The position numbers were made by a program, and so were the translations under genes. Below are positions 1 to 12,490 of a DNA stretch of 64,000 nucleotides, piece by piece. A model generated the notes under the pieces. It searched no databases. It had not been told where the DNA came from and was given only the letters and a program-made list of their open reading frames with translations. This DNA comes from Unio delphinus (lineage: Eukaryota > Mollusca > Bivalvia > Unionida > Unionidae), in the NCBI GenBank assembly GCA_029339505.1, contig JAQISU010000210.1:16507501-16571500 (forward strand), given 5' to 3'. How positions within the stretch are numbered: position 1 is the first letter of the stretch; each line of letters begins with the position of its first letter.

Positions 1-145
1 TGTATTGTAGCAATTTACATGTCTAGTGAGGCAACTGTTAGTACCATTATTTTTAAAGTCTTAGGTATGACTTGGCTGGGGTTCAAACCCATGACTTCCT
101 GAATCAAAGGCACATGCTCAAACCACTTCAGCTACAGAATAAGGT
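1..145 (-). mobile_element. SINE-B copy, truncated by window edge
   Basis: This is the tRNA-like end of a repeat that recurs at 6190-6872 and 11148-11476. Shared words are the 'ctgttagtaccatt' block, 'ggtatgacttggc' and a B-box-like stretch that reads as GGTTTGAACCCC on the minus strand. The A-box side around 105-135 is diverged. Only part of the copy is in the window. Confidence 0.6.
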
Positions 146-761
146 CAATGAACTGAACATGTGGCCAGTTCAGTTACATCTTAAATAAATAAACTGTGTC
201 TTCAAGTGGTTGGAGAAAATTCTTGTTTGTTTCCGACTTTCATCAATATTTACAAAATTAAAGGCTTTTTCACAGACAGGAATTTTTGTTAATCATTCCC
301 CAGGCAATCCCTGATATCTTGGTAGTATAAGAACCCTAATATTTTAATTTTAATGAGCACCTTTCAGTCTAGTCTGACTTTTCACAATCTGCAAGAGTAA
401 CAAATCTACAAGCTTCACTGATCTAACCAGCTTGTCATTCTGCACTGAAAAACACCTATACATTCAATGTTTAGAACCTCATTTCTTTTCATCGCAACAG
501 CATGGCAGTTGCAATATCAACCCTATTTGTTGATAATTTTGTTGCAACAAGAAAAAAAATCATCCATTTTTTCAGAAAATATATTATAAACAGCAGACAT
601 CATTATAACGATTCTGGTTCCTCAACTGTGAAAAGTTTAAAACTCTTAAAAATGTTCAATTCTTTGTTGGTCTTTGTAAGATCTATTTATGGATTCCTTC
701 AACATTAAGAACTAAACAAAAACTTCCAATTACATCTAAGCAGAGGGAGTACAAATAATAC
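146..761. other. Intron, no gene seen
   Basis: AT-rich sequence downstream (in gene direction) of the Ig exon at 762-947. I see no further exon with a convincing splice acceptor and reading frame, so the next exon of the gene presumably lies left of the window. Confidence 0.4.
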
Positions 762-947
762 TTGCATGCTACTCTGACTTCCCAAAATCCGGACAATGCT
801 GTTCCCTGGCTATTTTGAGCAAAACACTGGTATGTCCCCTCTCCACTTAGAACTGTCACAGCTTTAATTTTTATGTCACCTGTATTTGAATTAATTTCAA
901 TGTTTGAATCAGTTGACAGTACAACTCCATCCTTTTTCCAGATGTAC
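762..947 (-). CDS. Ig-superfamily gene, exon 3 (second half of Ig domain 1)
   Basis: This 186-bp exon is read on the minus strand. It is preceded by a good acceptor (tttttatag) and followed by a GT donor (aa|gtatta). The peptide begins after one base with Y-I-W-K-K-D-G, the tryptophan strand of an I-set immunoglobulin domain, and contains G-T-Y-Q-C-F-A-Q-N, the second cysteine strand. The exon takes up the phase left by exon 2 at 3115-3220, whose peptide carries the first cysteine, so the two together make one Ig fold. The pattern suits the first Ig domain of an L1/neuroglian-like adhesion protein, but other secreted Ig proteins are possible. The gene continues off the left edge. Confidence 0.82.
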
Positions 948-1456
948 CTATAAAAAATATCAAAATAATCTTATTGACCAACAATTTCTCACAGCTGTTT
1001 TTCTACAGAATGTTAGTACCTTTAAAATGCATCAAGACCTAATATCTGAACTCTTTTCAAATTCCTTGTTAATAATATAAATATATGATTCTAACCTTCA
1101 ATGGTTTCTTCCATGTTTAATATTGTTACGATTCTTTCAAACTAGGCAACAGAAATAAACCAACAAGTTTTGTGAAATTTAATACAGAATTTAATTATCA
1201 ATTCATCGATGAAAATGTGTGAGGAACTCACAGTATTATGATGTGAATGCAGAATAATACTGATAAAGTTATATGTAAGCTACAAATGAATGAAAAGTTT
1301 GAATAACGTTAGAAACAGGAAATGAACTGGTTGGCCAAGAACATTAAAGTCAAGATGATATCATCCAAAATGTCTATCATACAATTCACAACAGTACCAA
1401 AATGATATTATAGCCTAAATAATGTGCACTTTCTATTTCCAATGAACAGTCTAAAA

Positions 1457-1680
1457 TGGGGGCCCCGAGTGGCCGAGTGGTTTAAAGCTCTGTATGCGTG
1501 GGTCTGAGTCTAAGATTCGGCTAATGTAGTTATGTGAGAAATCTTGCCAGTAGCTTCTCGTGGGTCGGTGGTTCTTTCCAGGGGTTTTCCCGCATTCTTC
1601 CTGCACCAATGATCCTGGCCGCCATGTATAGCATATCGTATGCTGAAAAATGGCGTTAAATCCTAAAACAACAACAACAG
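1457..1680 (+). mobile_element. SINE-A, full-length copy
   Basis: The head reads GGGCCCCGAGTGGCCGAGTGG, a tRNA-like 5' region with a Pol III A box. It is followed by a degraded B box, the body 'gagaaatcttgccagtagcttctcgtgggtcggtggttcttt' and a tail of 'tggcgttaaatcc' plus AAC repeats. The same order recurs in at least eight other places in the window in both orientations, which is what a tRNA-derived SINE looks like. Confidence 0.85.
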
Positions 1681-2224
1681 TCCAAAGCTTTTTAATCTCG
1701 AATATCTCAGTACAACATAAAACAGGTCTGCAGAATTGTGACAGCACGACAAGACACAAAAAATGACTAAAAAATCAGAATGCATCTTATATACATATAA
1801 TATTAGGACTATATTCAAAATAATCCCCATGTGACAGATCATACAATGCATTTTATGTCAAACCTATCCATGTGACCTAACCCTACCAATGGGAAGTAAC
1901 TGAATACTTCCAGAAACATCGAAACACAATCAGCCAATGACACATCAAGTCAAGGTGCCATTTAGTCTTTTTATTAATATTTGTCAACACATGTCAAAAT
2001 CTATTTATACATCTTTTGTAATACAATTCTCTTAATACATTAACCCCTGGAGGTTTTTGCTTTTTTGCATAAAATGCGAGTAGGAAACACGTTTTGGAGG
2101 CTTTTTCTGAATACATCGTAATACATTGATTTCAAAGCAATAATCCATTAGACAAATGGCTACTCATGCTAAAGAAAATGTTTTTCTTTGATTAGTTTGC
2201 TGGCGATTGAGCAGAAGGGCGAAA

Positions 2225-2640
2225 GTCTGACTTTTTAGGCTTAATGGACCCATAATTTTCGTATGGAGAAGACTCTTTATTCAAAATGTCCACCTTATCC
2301 TAGTTTTTGCACAGGTTCACCTTTCTGTGTACGTTTCAGACCGGTCTGCTGTAGATCTGAGGCCATAATGTCTAAAATCTTGACACAAATTTGGAATCCG
2401 ACCATGGGCGATTTTTTGGGTGAAAAAAAACGAGTCCAAAAACTTTGGTTTTTTCCCTCTGTATTTTGTAATGCAACTAAAATGTCCAGATTACTTGCTA
2501 TCATTATAGAGCTACATCTGTATACATTTTTATGATACCACCCACTTTCGTGTATCATGTATGACCTTGACGCTACAGACCTTGGAAGTAGGCTACTACC
2601 ACATGCCCCGTAAAGTCGTCGCTAGAGGTTAATGTGTTAA
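2225..2640 (-). repeat. Dispersed repeat R1, copy 1
   Basis: The reverse complement of this segment matches 23154-23450 plus 24079-24265, with shared words such as 'aggtcat..atgata', 'aaagtgggt', 'gattttagacatt', 'accggtctgaa' and 'ggtgaacctgtgcaaaa'. I recognise no protein in it. It is an intronic interspersed repeat of unknown class. Confidence 0.7.
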
Positions 2641-3114
2641 CAGACTCAGGTCACATGGGCTAAACTAAAGATATTCTGTACAATTTACAGCCAAAAATAC
2701 AAATTATAAAATTTTAATAACAACATATGCCAAGATTTAAAAAATATAGAGACACATAACAAATATGTTCTATAATTCAATACAGTATTGAGAGAAAACA
2801 AACTATTTTAGTGTTTTTTTACTCACTGTAACATTTCAAATTGAGGATAAATAACCGATTTAATATTGTTCATGATGGATATAATTCAGCCTGGTGGCCT
2901 TATCACATCAATATATAATGTCCAACTTGTTCCTTCCATTGCATCAGTGCATCCATCACATACTAAAGTGGTGCTCATATAGCCCAGATATGATATGGTA
3001 TCATGTGGACTAAAATGGAACTCAGATTTACCCTAAACGATCAAGGTGGTCCCAATCATTTTTGTACCAAATTATCGCAAACAGAGCATGCTAACATAGC
3101 ACATTGGTACTTAC

Positions 3115-3220
3115 GTGGGTTTAGGATCTCCACCAGCCTGACACTTTTCTTGTGCACTACTGCCTGGCTTGACATATTGTGTGTTGAAATAAGTTGACAA
3201 CATGTTAGGAGGGACAGCCC
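3115..3220 (-). CDS. Ig-superfamily gene, exon 2 (mature N terminus, first half of Ig domain 1)
   Basis: A 106-bp minus-strand exon bounded by acceptor 'tccattacag' and donor 'ac|gtaagt'. It starts with two bases that complete the split glycine codon of exon 1. It then encodes a short mature N terminus beginning A-V-P-P-N-M and the first Ig cysteine in Q-E-K-C-Q-A-G-G-D-P-K-P-T. Its last two bases join exon 3 so that P-K-P-T runs straight into Y-I-W-K, the usual Cys-to-Trp spacing of an I-set domain. Both junctions keep the frame, which is strong evidence for a real gene. Confidence 0.85.
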
Positions 3221-3939
3221 CTGTAATGGATATAAGAATGAAATTTATAATACTTTGTGAAAAGATTTCCAAGAGATTATTTCTCTTTCCCTCAGTTATA
3301 ACAATAATTGAAATGAGAATGTCATGGTGACCAAAAAAAGCATTTGGGTGTGACACATTAGTAATGATAGTTTCCTGCGCTGTCCTATGATTACTCACTC
3401 TTATTCTGGATTAGGCCAATTTTAGTCATCCATTTTCCTCAGAGATAAATATGAACTGGATGCATAACAGTCAAGAAGAGAAATTAGCAGAGTTGAAATG
3501 ATTTATCAATATATTGATTTTTCAATACTTGTGCTACAAAGATTGATACGAGAGAGAAAATCAATACAAACGTTATCTATCATATGCAAGATATTTTAGT
3601 CTTTTCACAAATAATTAACTTTAGTTTGCCTTATTAATCTTTAAAGTTAGAATCATTCTAAAAAAGCATCTGCTCCAACAGGCATTCAATTTTATTAGAA
3701 AAAAAACAACAGAAAAGACTCGAGAATATTCGCTTGCCAGCTGGAAATTAACACAAAGTGACATTGTTTGTAATTTGCCCCACCCTTCCATGCTAATTAT
3801 CTTAACCAAGCAGCGTATTTAGCATATACCAAACATTCCAAATGTGTTCCACATGTGTAATACAATATTTATCTCGTGATTTAATAACCACTATAACAGG
3901 AAGTTACTTCATTGAACAACTTTGGTCAATTTTAAAGCT

Positions 3940-4985
3940 ACATTACTGTTAAATGTTACATTGAATTCTCAATGGTTATTGCTTGCTCTGTTTTACATTG
4001 AATTCTCATTGGTTATTGCTTGTTCTGTGTTACATTGAACTCTCATTGGTTATTGCTTGTTCTGTGTTACATTGAATTCTCACTGGTTATTGCTTGTTCT
4101 GTGTTACATTGAATTATCATTAGTTATTGCTTGTTCTGTGTTACATTGAATTCTCATTGTTTATTGCTTGTTTTGTGGTACATTGAATTCTCATTGGTTA
4201 CTTCTTGTTAAATGTTACATTGAATTTTCATTGGCTATTGCTTGTTCTGTGTTACATTGAATTCTCATTGTTTATTGCTTGTTTTGTGTTACATTGAATT
4301 CTCATTGGTTACTGCTTGTTAAATGTTACATTGAATTCTCATTGGTTATTGCTTTTTCTGCGTTACATAGAATTCTCATTGACTATTGCTTGTTTTGTGT
4401 TACATTGAATTATCATTGCTTATTGTTTGTTTTGTGTTACATTGAATTCTCATTGGTTATTGCTTGTTAAATGTTACATTCAATTCTAATTGGTTATTGC
4501 TTGTTCTGTGTTACATTAAATTATCATTGGTTATTGCGTGTTATGTGTTACATTCAATTCTCATTGGTTACTGCTTATTAAATGTAACATTGAATTCTCA
4601 TTGGTTATTGCTTGTTTTGTGTTACATTGAATTCTCATTGGTTATTGCTTGTTCTGTGTTACATTGAATTCTCACTGGTTATTGCTTGTTCTGTGTTACA
4701 TTGAATTCTCATTGTTTATTGCTTGTTTTGTGGTACATTGAATTCTCATTGGTTACTTCTTGTTAAATGTTACATTGAATTCTCATTGGCTATTGCTTGT
4801 TCTGTGTTACATTGAATTCTCATTGCTTATTGCTTGTTTTGTGTTACATTGAATTCTCATTGGTTACTGCTTGTTAAATGTTACATTGAATTCTCATTGT
4901 TTATTGCCTGTTTTGTGTTACATTGAATTCTCATTGTTTATTGCTTGTTTTGTGTTGCATTGCATTCTCATTGGTTATTGCTTCT
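3940..4985 (+). repeat. Minisatellite, 37-bp unit, about 28 copies
   Basis: Tandem copies of a unit built from 'gttacattgaattctcat', 'tggttattgcttgtt' and a variable 'ctgt' or 'aaat' joint. The joint variants alternate along the array, so there may be a higher-order pattern. The open frames it creates on the plus strand are by-products of the repeat. Confidence 0.93.
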
Positions 4986-5689
4986 TCTGGTCCAGGTTGA
5001 ACAATAATTCCCAATAAGAACAATGATTCCCTGAGTGACAAACTTCGCATAACAGTTATTAATTGATATGTAAAGTACTTTAACAGAGATGCTGTTTGCG
5101 CTTGCATGAAATGTGCAGAATCTTTAGGAATTTTCACACATGGGTAACAGTAATGCATGCGAATTCTTGTAAATTTGTTGAAACTTGGCATATGAACATG
5201 TGCTCTGCAAAGTATACAATTTTTTGTTAACCAGTAACAGTTTTTATCGCATCTTTAGGGTAGGCAACATTACACATCTGGGTTTTTCAAGCATGTCATG
5301 AATGGTTGATTCCTGTGGTGCTTGTTTACAATTTCATTCAGAAAATACTGGCTGATGGTTGCAAAGATGACAATTTTAAAGTTATGACGTATATCGGATT
5401 GCTGGAGCTGGGAAAGTGTTAATGGAGATACCAGCATGTTATTTTGTACCTGAAAATGGTGTTAAATACAAGTCAGATGACAAAAATAGATGGCATGACA
5501 GCCAGTCTCCTTTTCAGCTGTATTTCAAAATTATGGGTAGAATACTTTAAAAAATATAATGCAATTCTTTCTTTATCATTCAACTGATACTATTCTAAAA
5601 AACCATGTTAGGGTACAAGATAAACTGAATAAATAAGGGTCAAAAGATGAAATTAATAAATAAAGATATTTAGGAGAACACACCTGTCT

Positions 5690-6165
5690 ATAATAGCAGA
5701 CAATAGCATTGATGGACAGAAATCTCTATAATCTATGGCATTGATGGACTAAAATCTTTACAATAGCAGACAATGGCATTGATGGACTAAAATCTCTACA
5801 CTAGCAGACAATGGCATTGATGGACTAAAGTCTCTATAAATTATAATAGCAGACTATGACACTGATGGACACGTATGTCTACAATAGCAGACTATGGCAC
5901 TGATGGACTAAAATCTCTACAATTGCAGACAATGGCATTGATGGACTAAAATATCTACAATAGCAGACAATTGCAGTGATGGACTAAAATCTCTACAATA
6001 GCAGACAATGGCATTGATGGACTAAAATCTCTACAATAGCAGACAATGGCATTGATGGACTGAAATCTCTACAATAGCAGACAATGGCATTGATGGACTA
6101 AAATCTCTTTAAATTATAATAGCAGACTATGGCACTGATGGACTAAAATCTATATAATAGCATTA
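5690..6165 (+). repeat. Minisatellite, 38-bp unit, about 12 copies
   Basis: Tandem copies of 'ctacaatagcagacaatgg' followed by 'cattgatggactaaaatct'. A few units are longer because of an inserted 'ataaattat' stretch (5835, 6110). Confidence 0.92.
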
Positions 6166-6189
6166 TGGAATAGATAAGAAATCTGACAT

Positions 6190-6872
6190 AGTAGTTAGTT
6201 TGGTTGTTTGTTTGATTAGGATTTTAACGAAGCTTTAAAAACATTCAGTCATATCACTACGATATCTGCAGTGAGGCAGTTTATAGTGATGTCCAGGACT
6301 AGGGCATCATGCTGCAGACATGTAGCATGATGTCCATCCCAGTCACATGATCTTAACACCAGGCCGACCAGTCCAAATACTAACCTTATAATGGTGAGTG
6401 CCAAGCAAGACAGCTATTAGTAGTGATGGGAATCAGTCAGAAATTCATAATCGATAATCGGTTCCCTTTAACCAACTGATCATCAATTATAATCGATTAC
6501 TAAGAGCAAACTTAATTTTGATCATGCATTAATGACTATATGTTCTTTCAAAATATGAATTATAAGGTTTTTTTATTTGTAGATGTAATGGGATTAATAA
6601 ATTTCAGGTCAACTTTAGTGGGTGGGAGTTTTACTGACCTTTGTGCTTTGCATACATCTAAAACGTACACTTACACACAATCAATTATGGAGTTCACAAT
6701 CGATTGTCTTGTTGGTTTGCTCAACCAACTGATAATCGTTTATAATCGATAATCAGAACAACACTAGCTGTTAGTACCATTTTTGTAAGTCTACGGTATG
6801 ACTCGGGCAGGGATCAAATCCACAACCTCCCCCTCACAACGCTCTAACCACTAGGCCACCAGAGCGGTTCAT
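6190..6872 (-). mobile_element. SINE-B copy, interrupted
   Basis: It matches 11148-11476 along most of its length: 'gtttgtttgattagga', 'tcactacgat.tctgcagtga', 'gcagacatgtagcatgatgtcca', 'accaggccgaccagtcc', 'gttagtaccatttttgtaagtct'. The minus-strand head, CTCTGGTGGCCTAGTGG then TTAGAGC, is tRNA-like. The match is split by a 345-bp insertion at 6421-6765. Confidence 0.82.
6421..6765. mobile_element. hAT-like MITE inside SINE-B
   Basis: The SINE-B match stops at 6420 and resumes at 6766. The flanks are GCTATTAG and GCTGTTAG, an 8-bp target duplication with one mismatch. The insert begins TAGTGATG and ends with the complement of TAGTGTTG, a short terminal inverted repeat of hAT type. It has AT-rich 'ataatcgataatc' words near both ends and no transposase frame, so it is a non-autonomous element. 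Confidence 0.68.
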
Positions 6873-7266
6873 ATTAGTCAGTAAACCACAGAGTTAACAA
6901 AGGTGATGTCAGTGAAAAATCCTATTTTGGACCAGATGTATCAAAATGATAATATCTGATAATATGATAAAATACAATTAGAGGTGACATCTTTTTTTAA
7001 AGATGTTGACTTCAGTAGACCTCTAAGAAAATGGAGCTGGCAGATATTAAAGTGTTAGGTAAATATTGAATTCTGGCCATTTCATCCTCTCCCTCTTGTT
7101 CTTCCACTCCTCCTTTATTTCTCTGACAAAGTAAGAGGTCCGCCTCAAGACCATATAAGTTACGGATTCACATTGTTGTGGAGTATAGCAAAGACTGTAT
7201 AAACAAATATTACATTGGTGTAAAATTATTTTCACATTTTCTCCTTCTAAATCTAGCTTAACTTAC

Positions 7267-7324
7267 CCATTGCAAAGGTCACCAAAATAAGGGTACATAA
7301 TATCAATCGGAATATAGATCCCAT
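7267..7324 (-). CDS. Ig-superfamily gene, exon 1 (start codon and signal peptide)
   Basis: An ATG at 7324 opens 19 codons plus one base. They encode a short basic start (M-G-S-I-F-R) and a hydrophobic run of L, I, C, T, V and F residues ending A-M, a typical eukaryotic signal peptide. It ends at a consensus donor, G|GTAAGT. The single leftover G plus the first two bases of exon 2 make a glycine codon, so the frame passes into A-V-P-P-N. The product is therefore secreted or a type I membrane protein. The 5' UTR lies upstream of 7324, with its start not determined. Confidence 0.8.
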
Positions 7325-10300
7325 CCTGTCACCTTCTATCTTACTCCCAAGTGATCACAGTCAGTATGGCTCTCTTCTCCTTTCTCTGTCTTTTAAACTC
7401 TGTAGTGATTTATCTGAAACATAAATGATGAAGAACGCTATCAGTTCATATATCGGTCCAGTAAAGCTGAAAATAAAAGTCCTTTCCGCCTAGATGCTTT
7501 TTCATTTAACCAAAATCTGTTTTAAAAAAGCTTAAAATGAAAATAAAGAACCTTAGAGACTGGATTATTTCTGTTAACACTTTTAAGGAGAAGTTTAAGT
7601 TTTGGTAAGTTTGTAAGTAATGGTCATTTGGTTTTTTTAATACATCACACATGCATGGCTTTTAAAAAAAAAGATACCACATTTAAGATGGATCTGAACA
7701 TGGCATGACACTGAGTTTATTTAAAGAAATGTTATTATTCTTTGTTAAGTACTAATTTTCATGGATTTTGTTACTACTACAAACCTTAACCTATGCATAG
7801 TACACGTACCACATATAATTTTAGACTTTGTCAGTCATGAGCCACAGTAATTAGTACGATCCAAAATAGCCATCACAATTTACAGTATCTTCCTATTGAC
7901 ACTTATAGATCTTCATAGACACTTAAATACTTTCATATTGACACCTAGCTACCTTCCTAGACACATAAATACCTTCATATTGACATGAACTGTGTTAGCA
8001 CTTAGATTATATGCATGGCATGGGTTAAATAAAACCACATTAACAGCATTTCAGTATTGTAGCAGGTAATTTGGGTTTACTCACATCTGTAATGTCATAC
8101 AGGATATATGTGATGTTTAGTCATATCCAGTTATAACACTCCATAATTGGAAAGGTTAGAATGATTGACATATTATTAATAGACCAGAGGCTTTGTCTAG
8201 ATTATGTGTCTGTATTATCCACAATTAAGATTCTCTGAAAGGTATATTGTGCTAGTTTAGAACTTCTAACACTAACACTGGTGCCAATCCAGTATGTTAA
8301 GGAATACACCAATTTTATGCATTTCTTCAACATGAATACATCTCCATCTCTCAAGAAAATTATCTTGTGCAATATCTACTTCTAATTACTTTAATATATC
8401 TGCAAAAAACATCATTTAACCATTTCAATGAATTTTACTTGTAACAATTTTAGCTATGAGCAAAACTACAGCAAACAATTTGATAACACAAAACTTGTTC
8501 TCAGCTGCATTTATGATTAATGTTCCTAACTTAAAACAATTCATAGAGAGTTACATTTGTCTCAAAACAGTGAAATAAAATATGCTAAACAGTTTGGGCT
8601 ATTATTTATTTTACAATTGTACTAATTGTATCAAATCAAATGAATACCATTCCCCAATGTCATGCAGATCTCCATAAATACTTGATATACTTTTATTAAA
8701 CATCTCTGACTGAGAATAACAACACTCTTTACTTTTTAGTACATTGCTTGCTCTTGCTTCCTATATCCAAATGATGTCATTTTGTGGAGAAAAAATTCCT
8801 CGTTTTGTTGGCCAACTTTGCATGCAACAAGGAAAATAATAGTAACTACAAATAAACACTGCCGCACATCTTGCTTATAATGTCAAAACTATAAACAATA
8901 TTCAACATAATTAACAGATCCAGATATGCTACAGCATAATTAACAGATTCAGATATGCTACAGCATTATTAACAGATCCAGATATGCTACAGCATAATTA
9001 ACAGATCCAGATATGCTACAGCACAGCATTACATAATGGCAACTCTGGATCTATGCAGTCTGCATTTCAGACCAAAGTTTTCACATACTGTATATACAGT
9101 ATATAGTGTAACCTATTTTTACATATAGCTCCCTTAAACAATCACCTCTCTTATCAAGGCAGTGCCTAACTTTCCCAAATATACTCAATACTATGCAAAT
9201 ATATTGTATGCGTTAATTGAACTATAACATATCTCAATAAAGAAGACTGATCCATAGGTACATATGTCCCATGTATTTTTCTAAAAGTATTTCAAGGACT
9301 TGCAGTACTAGTGATACAAAACAAGTGTGAACCAGTCTAGAAATGGCTGTACATAATATAAGGTATGAATGTTGGTCAACAAAAGGTTAATATTGAGAAT
9401 TCAATTTTTTTTATTCATTTGGTAAAAAATTGATAATGTTTCATGCATTCAACTTTTACTTTAAAAAATCTTCTGAGAGCTTATCATATCTGCAAGTGAA
9501 AAAATTAGGACAAGATTCTATTGATGCAGTTTTAGTATTTTTACAGTCATGAAAATGAAAGTAGAAACTGATTCATTTGGTAAACAATTGATAATGTTTC
9601 ATGCACAACAAGATGACATAGGTTATATAGTGTTCTCCACACAGAAACTTGCACCAAGGATGAAATATATAGCTCTAATCAGGAGAACCCAGAAATTTCA
9701 ATTTACTGAATTTTTAATATCAAGGTGTTTACGTGTTTAATATGGAAGTTGAATAAGTATCGTAAGTCCTTATGATACCCTCAATCCATCAGTCCATTCA
9801 TATACATCTGTAATCTCCTAAATCATGCATCAAAATTCACATTTGGAGAGAATGAGCTCATCCAAATAGGGGTGAATGATTATTCAATATAATGATGCAA
9901 CCAGTTTTTTTTCTGCATCAAGATAAGAAGTCATGAATTGGTTACAAAATATACACACAGAACAAAAGACCTTATAATTCAATATTAGACATTATTTATT
10001 TCCTATTTGCCTTTTATTTCAAATTTAAATTTTGTCCACAACAGCTTTTGCAGACATGCAATCAGTGTCTGATTGCCAAGGAAAGAAAAACTATTGACAA
10101 CACCCACTTGCTATCTACAAGTTAACACAAGGTAACTAACTCACAATATTGAAATCAGCCCATCCCTCCAAATATGGTACTTCCTTTATGATTATTTCAT
10201 CTATTTCATTTCTTCAGGATGTTCAGCCACTGATAACGTGTATCAATTTAAAGATCATTCAGAATGATTTAAATAATTTACCGATCATTTAATACCAAAT

Positions 10301-11147
10301 ACATTCGTAAATTAATTAATGTTAACTTAAAAAACCCACTCCTTTACTGGATTTGTTTCATATTTACACTGTACACAAAAATGCTTTTTTTGAGAATTAT
10401 TTTTTTCCCCAGGCAATAAAAAAAGTTGTTCGCATGTTTGTTTGCTATGAGCAAAAACCATGAAAAGGATTATACTTTATTTGATAATTTGTTATTTCTG
10501 ATACTCTGACCTCAAAAATATCCTATTTATTAATCTGAGATGAAATATTAAATTTGGCCTGTTATCCCCAAAGCATGTTACATTGTATGCTGACTGAGGA
10601 CTATTGTTTAACCAAATGTGGTAAACCAATAACCAACAATCTGAACTGTAGTGTATTCGCTGTTTGACACATCCAAATTATTGCAACAATACATGTAGAT
10701 ATGAAACTTACATGTAATCAGTGAATGATCATGTCAATACATATACATGTACTATATAAAAAAGCACAGAAGGAAGATTACAAACTGCCAGAGTTAATGT
10801 CACATAATTTGTAAAAGGGGGTGGGTGGTGACCATAGTTGTCTTTACACTAAAATATTGCCCATGGCTTGTCACATGTTTTGATTCTATACAAAAGTGGA
10901 TTTGGTTGTTAGTCCTCTCGGCTCCTAAATTCAAACTTGTTTTGATTCTGTACAATGTTATAGATTCGTTTGTTAGTCCTCTCCGCTCTTATATTCCAAC
11001 TTGTTCCCTACATTCCCAAGTTTTTTTATTGGCTGTAGTGACATTCAATCATGTTGTTCCTATTTAGTGAAGGAAAGCAGCCTCTACTGCATACATACAC
11101 TACATCCATACACTACAGCCATACACTACATCCATATACTACATAAA
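7325..11147. other. Upstream of the Ig gene, no gene seen
   Basis: AT-rich DNA holding the presumed 5' UTR and promoter of the minus-strand Ig gene close to 7325-7450. The rest contains only a four-copy repeat (8920-9022) and a two-copy word 'ttcatttggtaaa..attgataatgtttcatgca' at 9414 and 9570. I see no supported coding sequence. Confidence 0.45.
8920..9022 (+). repeat. 29-bp tandem repeat, about 4 copies
   Basis: Copies of 'aattaacagatccagatatgctacagcat' (written here as one unit of 'aattaacagatccag' plus 'atatgctacagcat'), with one-base differences between units. Confidence 0.9.
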
Positions 11148-11476
11148 AATGTTTGTTTGTTTGATTAGGAATTTTTAACGTAGCTTTAACAAATATGTTA
11201 GTCATATCACTACGATGTCTGCAGTGAAGCAGTTTGATAGTGATGTATAGCACTGGGGCATCCTGTCGCAGACATGTAGCATGATGTCCAACCCAGTCAC
11301 ATTATCCTGACACCAGGCCGACCAGTCCTAACACTAACCTCTTAATGCTGAGAGCCAATCGAGGCAGCTGTTAGTACCATTTTTGTAAGTCTTTGGTATA
11401 ACTTAGCCAGGGATCGAAACCCACGACCAACCGTATCCACGGTGGATGCTCTAACCACTAGGCCACTGGAGCAGAT
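11148..11476 (-). mobile_element. SINE-B, uninterrupted copy
   Basis: The most complete SINE-B in the window. On the minus strand it has GCTCCAGTGGCCTAGTGG then TTAGAGC (tRNA-like A-box region) and a B-box-like GGTTTCGATCCC. The body ends in a 'cctaatcaaacaaac' tail. It serves as the reference for the two broken copies. Confidence 0.85.
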
Positions 11477-12084
11477 ACATAAAAATTACCCCATAACTTA
11501 AATCCGAAAGATCATTATGGTTGATCTTAGAATGACCGAATTTTGTGCATCACAAGCTTACAGATCTACTAATTACTATAAAAGCAAAAAACAATTTATT
11601 GCACTAACAGAAATGTCTCGCTGATGATTAACTTGGGCACTCAGAGACAGCACATTGTAGATCACTGCTAGGAAAAGTTAAGAAGAAAAATGATGTCTCT
11701 TCACCATAAATATTGCATGTATTTACAAATGACCAGACTCTACTCTAGTCTGAAATCATCACTCATTAATAATAAACTCAAATCCTTTTACAAAATGGGA
11801 CATGTTTACTCAAGTATGATAAATTCAAATATTTGTACATAATGGAAAATCATTACTCAAGACTAATGGAAGGTGAGGCTTATCATCACTTATGTTTTTC
11901 AGCTTTCAAAATATACAACTGAATCTTATTTAAACCCAGTTTTACATTAGTAATGGTTCAAGTTAAAAACAGTTTGAATTGTTTTCATAAAGATTCATGA
12001 ATTTCAACTGTAGTCTGTTTTTGCAAGTTTAATTTTAACCTTGAAGTGAACATTTAGCTTAAATAAATGACAGCTTGTAAATAT

Positions 12085-12490
12085 TATGAAGTGTAATCAC
12101 AGTCTCTCGAGTCGAGGAAGACATGTTGTGCACTTTCATTCAACGGTGGATGCGCATGTGACTCCTGAGTCCGAATTCCAATACACACATGCGGTTGCAG
12201 GTGGGGCATGGGTCACCGGTGGATGTTGGTATCTGGGACACATTTCTATGGCGTCTCTCACGGGTTGCAGCAAGACGCTGGAGGCGGTCAACCTCAAAGG
12301 TGGAACGGGATTTTCTGGTCAAGGCTCGCCAATGCTTTCTGTCTGAGGCAGCGAGCTCGAGCTGGTGTGGTTGAAGGTCTGCCCATTTGATGTTTGTCTT
12401 GAGGTTGTCTTTGTACCTCTTGTGAGGGCGGCCTTGGTTTAGGTTACCCAGGGATAGCTCGCCATAGTCGATTTGTTCATTTATTGAATG
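12085..12490 (-). pseudogene. LINE ORF2 C-terminal fragment
   Basis: The minus-strand frame of about 117 codons begins near G-E-L-S-L-G-N-L-N-Q-G-R-P. It has W-A-D-L, D-R-K-H-W-R and R-L-Q-R-L-A-A-T-R-E-R-R-H-R stretches and ends in a C2H2-like finger (C-P-T-C...F-G-L-R-S-H-M-R-I-H). This layout is the extreme C terminus of a non-LTR retrotransposon polyprotein of the same general type as the copy at 41985-44590. It has no reverse transcriptase and is a 5'-truncated remnant. Confidence 0.75.

Larger units (their letters stand above)
948..3114 (-). other. Intron 2 of the Ig gene
   Basis: Non-coding DNA between exons 2 and 3. It contains a SINE-A copy and one copy of dispersed repeat R1. The rest is AT-rich with no supported gene. 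Confidence 0.7.
3221..7266 (-). other. Intron 1 of the Ig gene
   Basis: A 4-kb intron between the signal-peptide exon and exon 2. It carries two minisatellites, a SINE-B copy and an hAT-like MITE. No other coding sequence is supported. Confidence 0.7.

Noticed and set aside
1466..1560. Functional tRNA gene (A and B boxes in SINE-A and SINE-B copies)
   Set aside because: The boxes belong to repeated tRNA-derived SINEs without proper acceptor stems.
2263..2558. Small open frames on both strands in R1
   Set aside because: The region is a dispersed repeat. The frames are not kept in the second copy.
3940..4985. CRISPR-like array
   Set aside because: Regular repeats but no unique spacers, in animal DNA. 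It is a minisatellite. The same applies to the arrays at 5690, 19300, 57105 and 57650.
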